Assembly (NCBI GenBank): GCA_023432465.1
Contig: JAEYUO010000101.1
Coordinates: forward strand, 1-5,002
Length of the DNA stretch: 5,002 bases
Source of the DNA: Planctomycetota bacterium
Lineage (GTDB): Bacteria > Planctomycetota > Phycisphaerae > Phycisphaerales > UBA1924
Direction of reading: 5' to 3'
Shown here: positions 4,995 to 5,002 of the stretch, in pieces
Layout: each line of letters begins with the position of its first letter
Numbering within the stretch: position 1 is the stretch's first letter
The notes under the pieces: generated by a model
What the model was told of the DNA's origin: nothing
Database searches by the model: none
Seen by the model: the letters and a program-made list of their open reading frames with translations, nothing else
Made by a program: the position numbers and the translations under genes

Positions 4995-5002
4995 GTCGAT
5001 CC

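Overview
The window is GC-rich (visually about 65% G+C). It carries five protein-coding genes: four on the minus strand and one on the plus strand. The gene mix suggests a planctomycete-type bacterium, possibly class Phycisphaerae. The pointers are a large pseudopilin with an AFSLVEMM N-terminus, a small PEGA-domain lipoprotein, a small IS200-like HUH transposase sitting among palindromic repeats, and weak or absent Shine-Dalgarno sites at several starts. This assignment is an inference from gene style, not from a marker gene.

Layout from left to right. Positions 1-1563 (minus) hold an almost complete MATE-family multidrug/solute exporter whose C-terminal tail runs off the left edge. Positions 1564-2494 are a repeat-rich interval. 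At its centre is a 152-residue single-tyrosine (HUH) transposase of the IS200/RAYT type, on the minus strand. It is bracketed by a perfect 51-bp inverted repeat and, inside that, by a second perfect 20-bp inverted repeat that folds into a 7-bp hairpin on each side. A third, decayed copy of the outer repeat lies further left, upstream of the MATE gene. Positions 2495-3454 (minus) encode a type II secretion/type IV pilin-like pseudopilin with a good ribosome binding site. A C-rich divergent intergenic region follows. Positions 3714-4136 (plus) encode a PEGA-domain lipoprotein that may be translated from a leaderless message. It converges, with a 12-bp gap, on a NeuD/PglD-like sugar O/N-acyltransferase at 4149-4829 (minus, GTG start). 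The last 150 bp hold no recognised gene but contain a strong inverted repeat cut close to the window edge.

The protein genes do not form one obvious pathway. Export (MATE), pseudopilin, lipoprotein and acetyltransferase all concern the cell envelope or surface, but no operon logic links them beyond strand. The most informative structure is the transposase with its symmetric palindromic flanks, which looks like a REP-RAYT type unit (a domesticated or semi-mobile transposase with its dispersed repeats). I found no CRISPR array, tRNA, rRNA or convincing novel multi-gene system.
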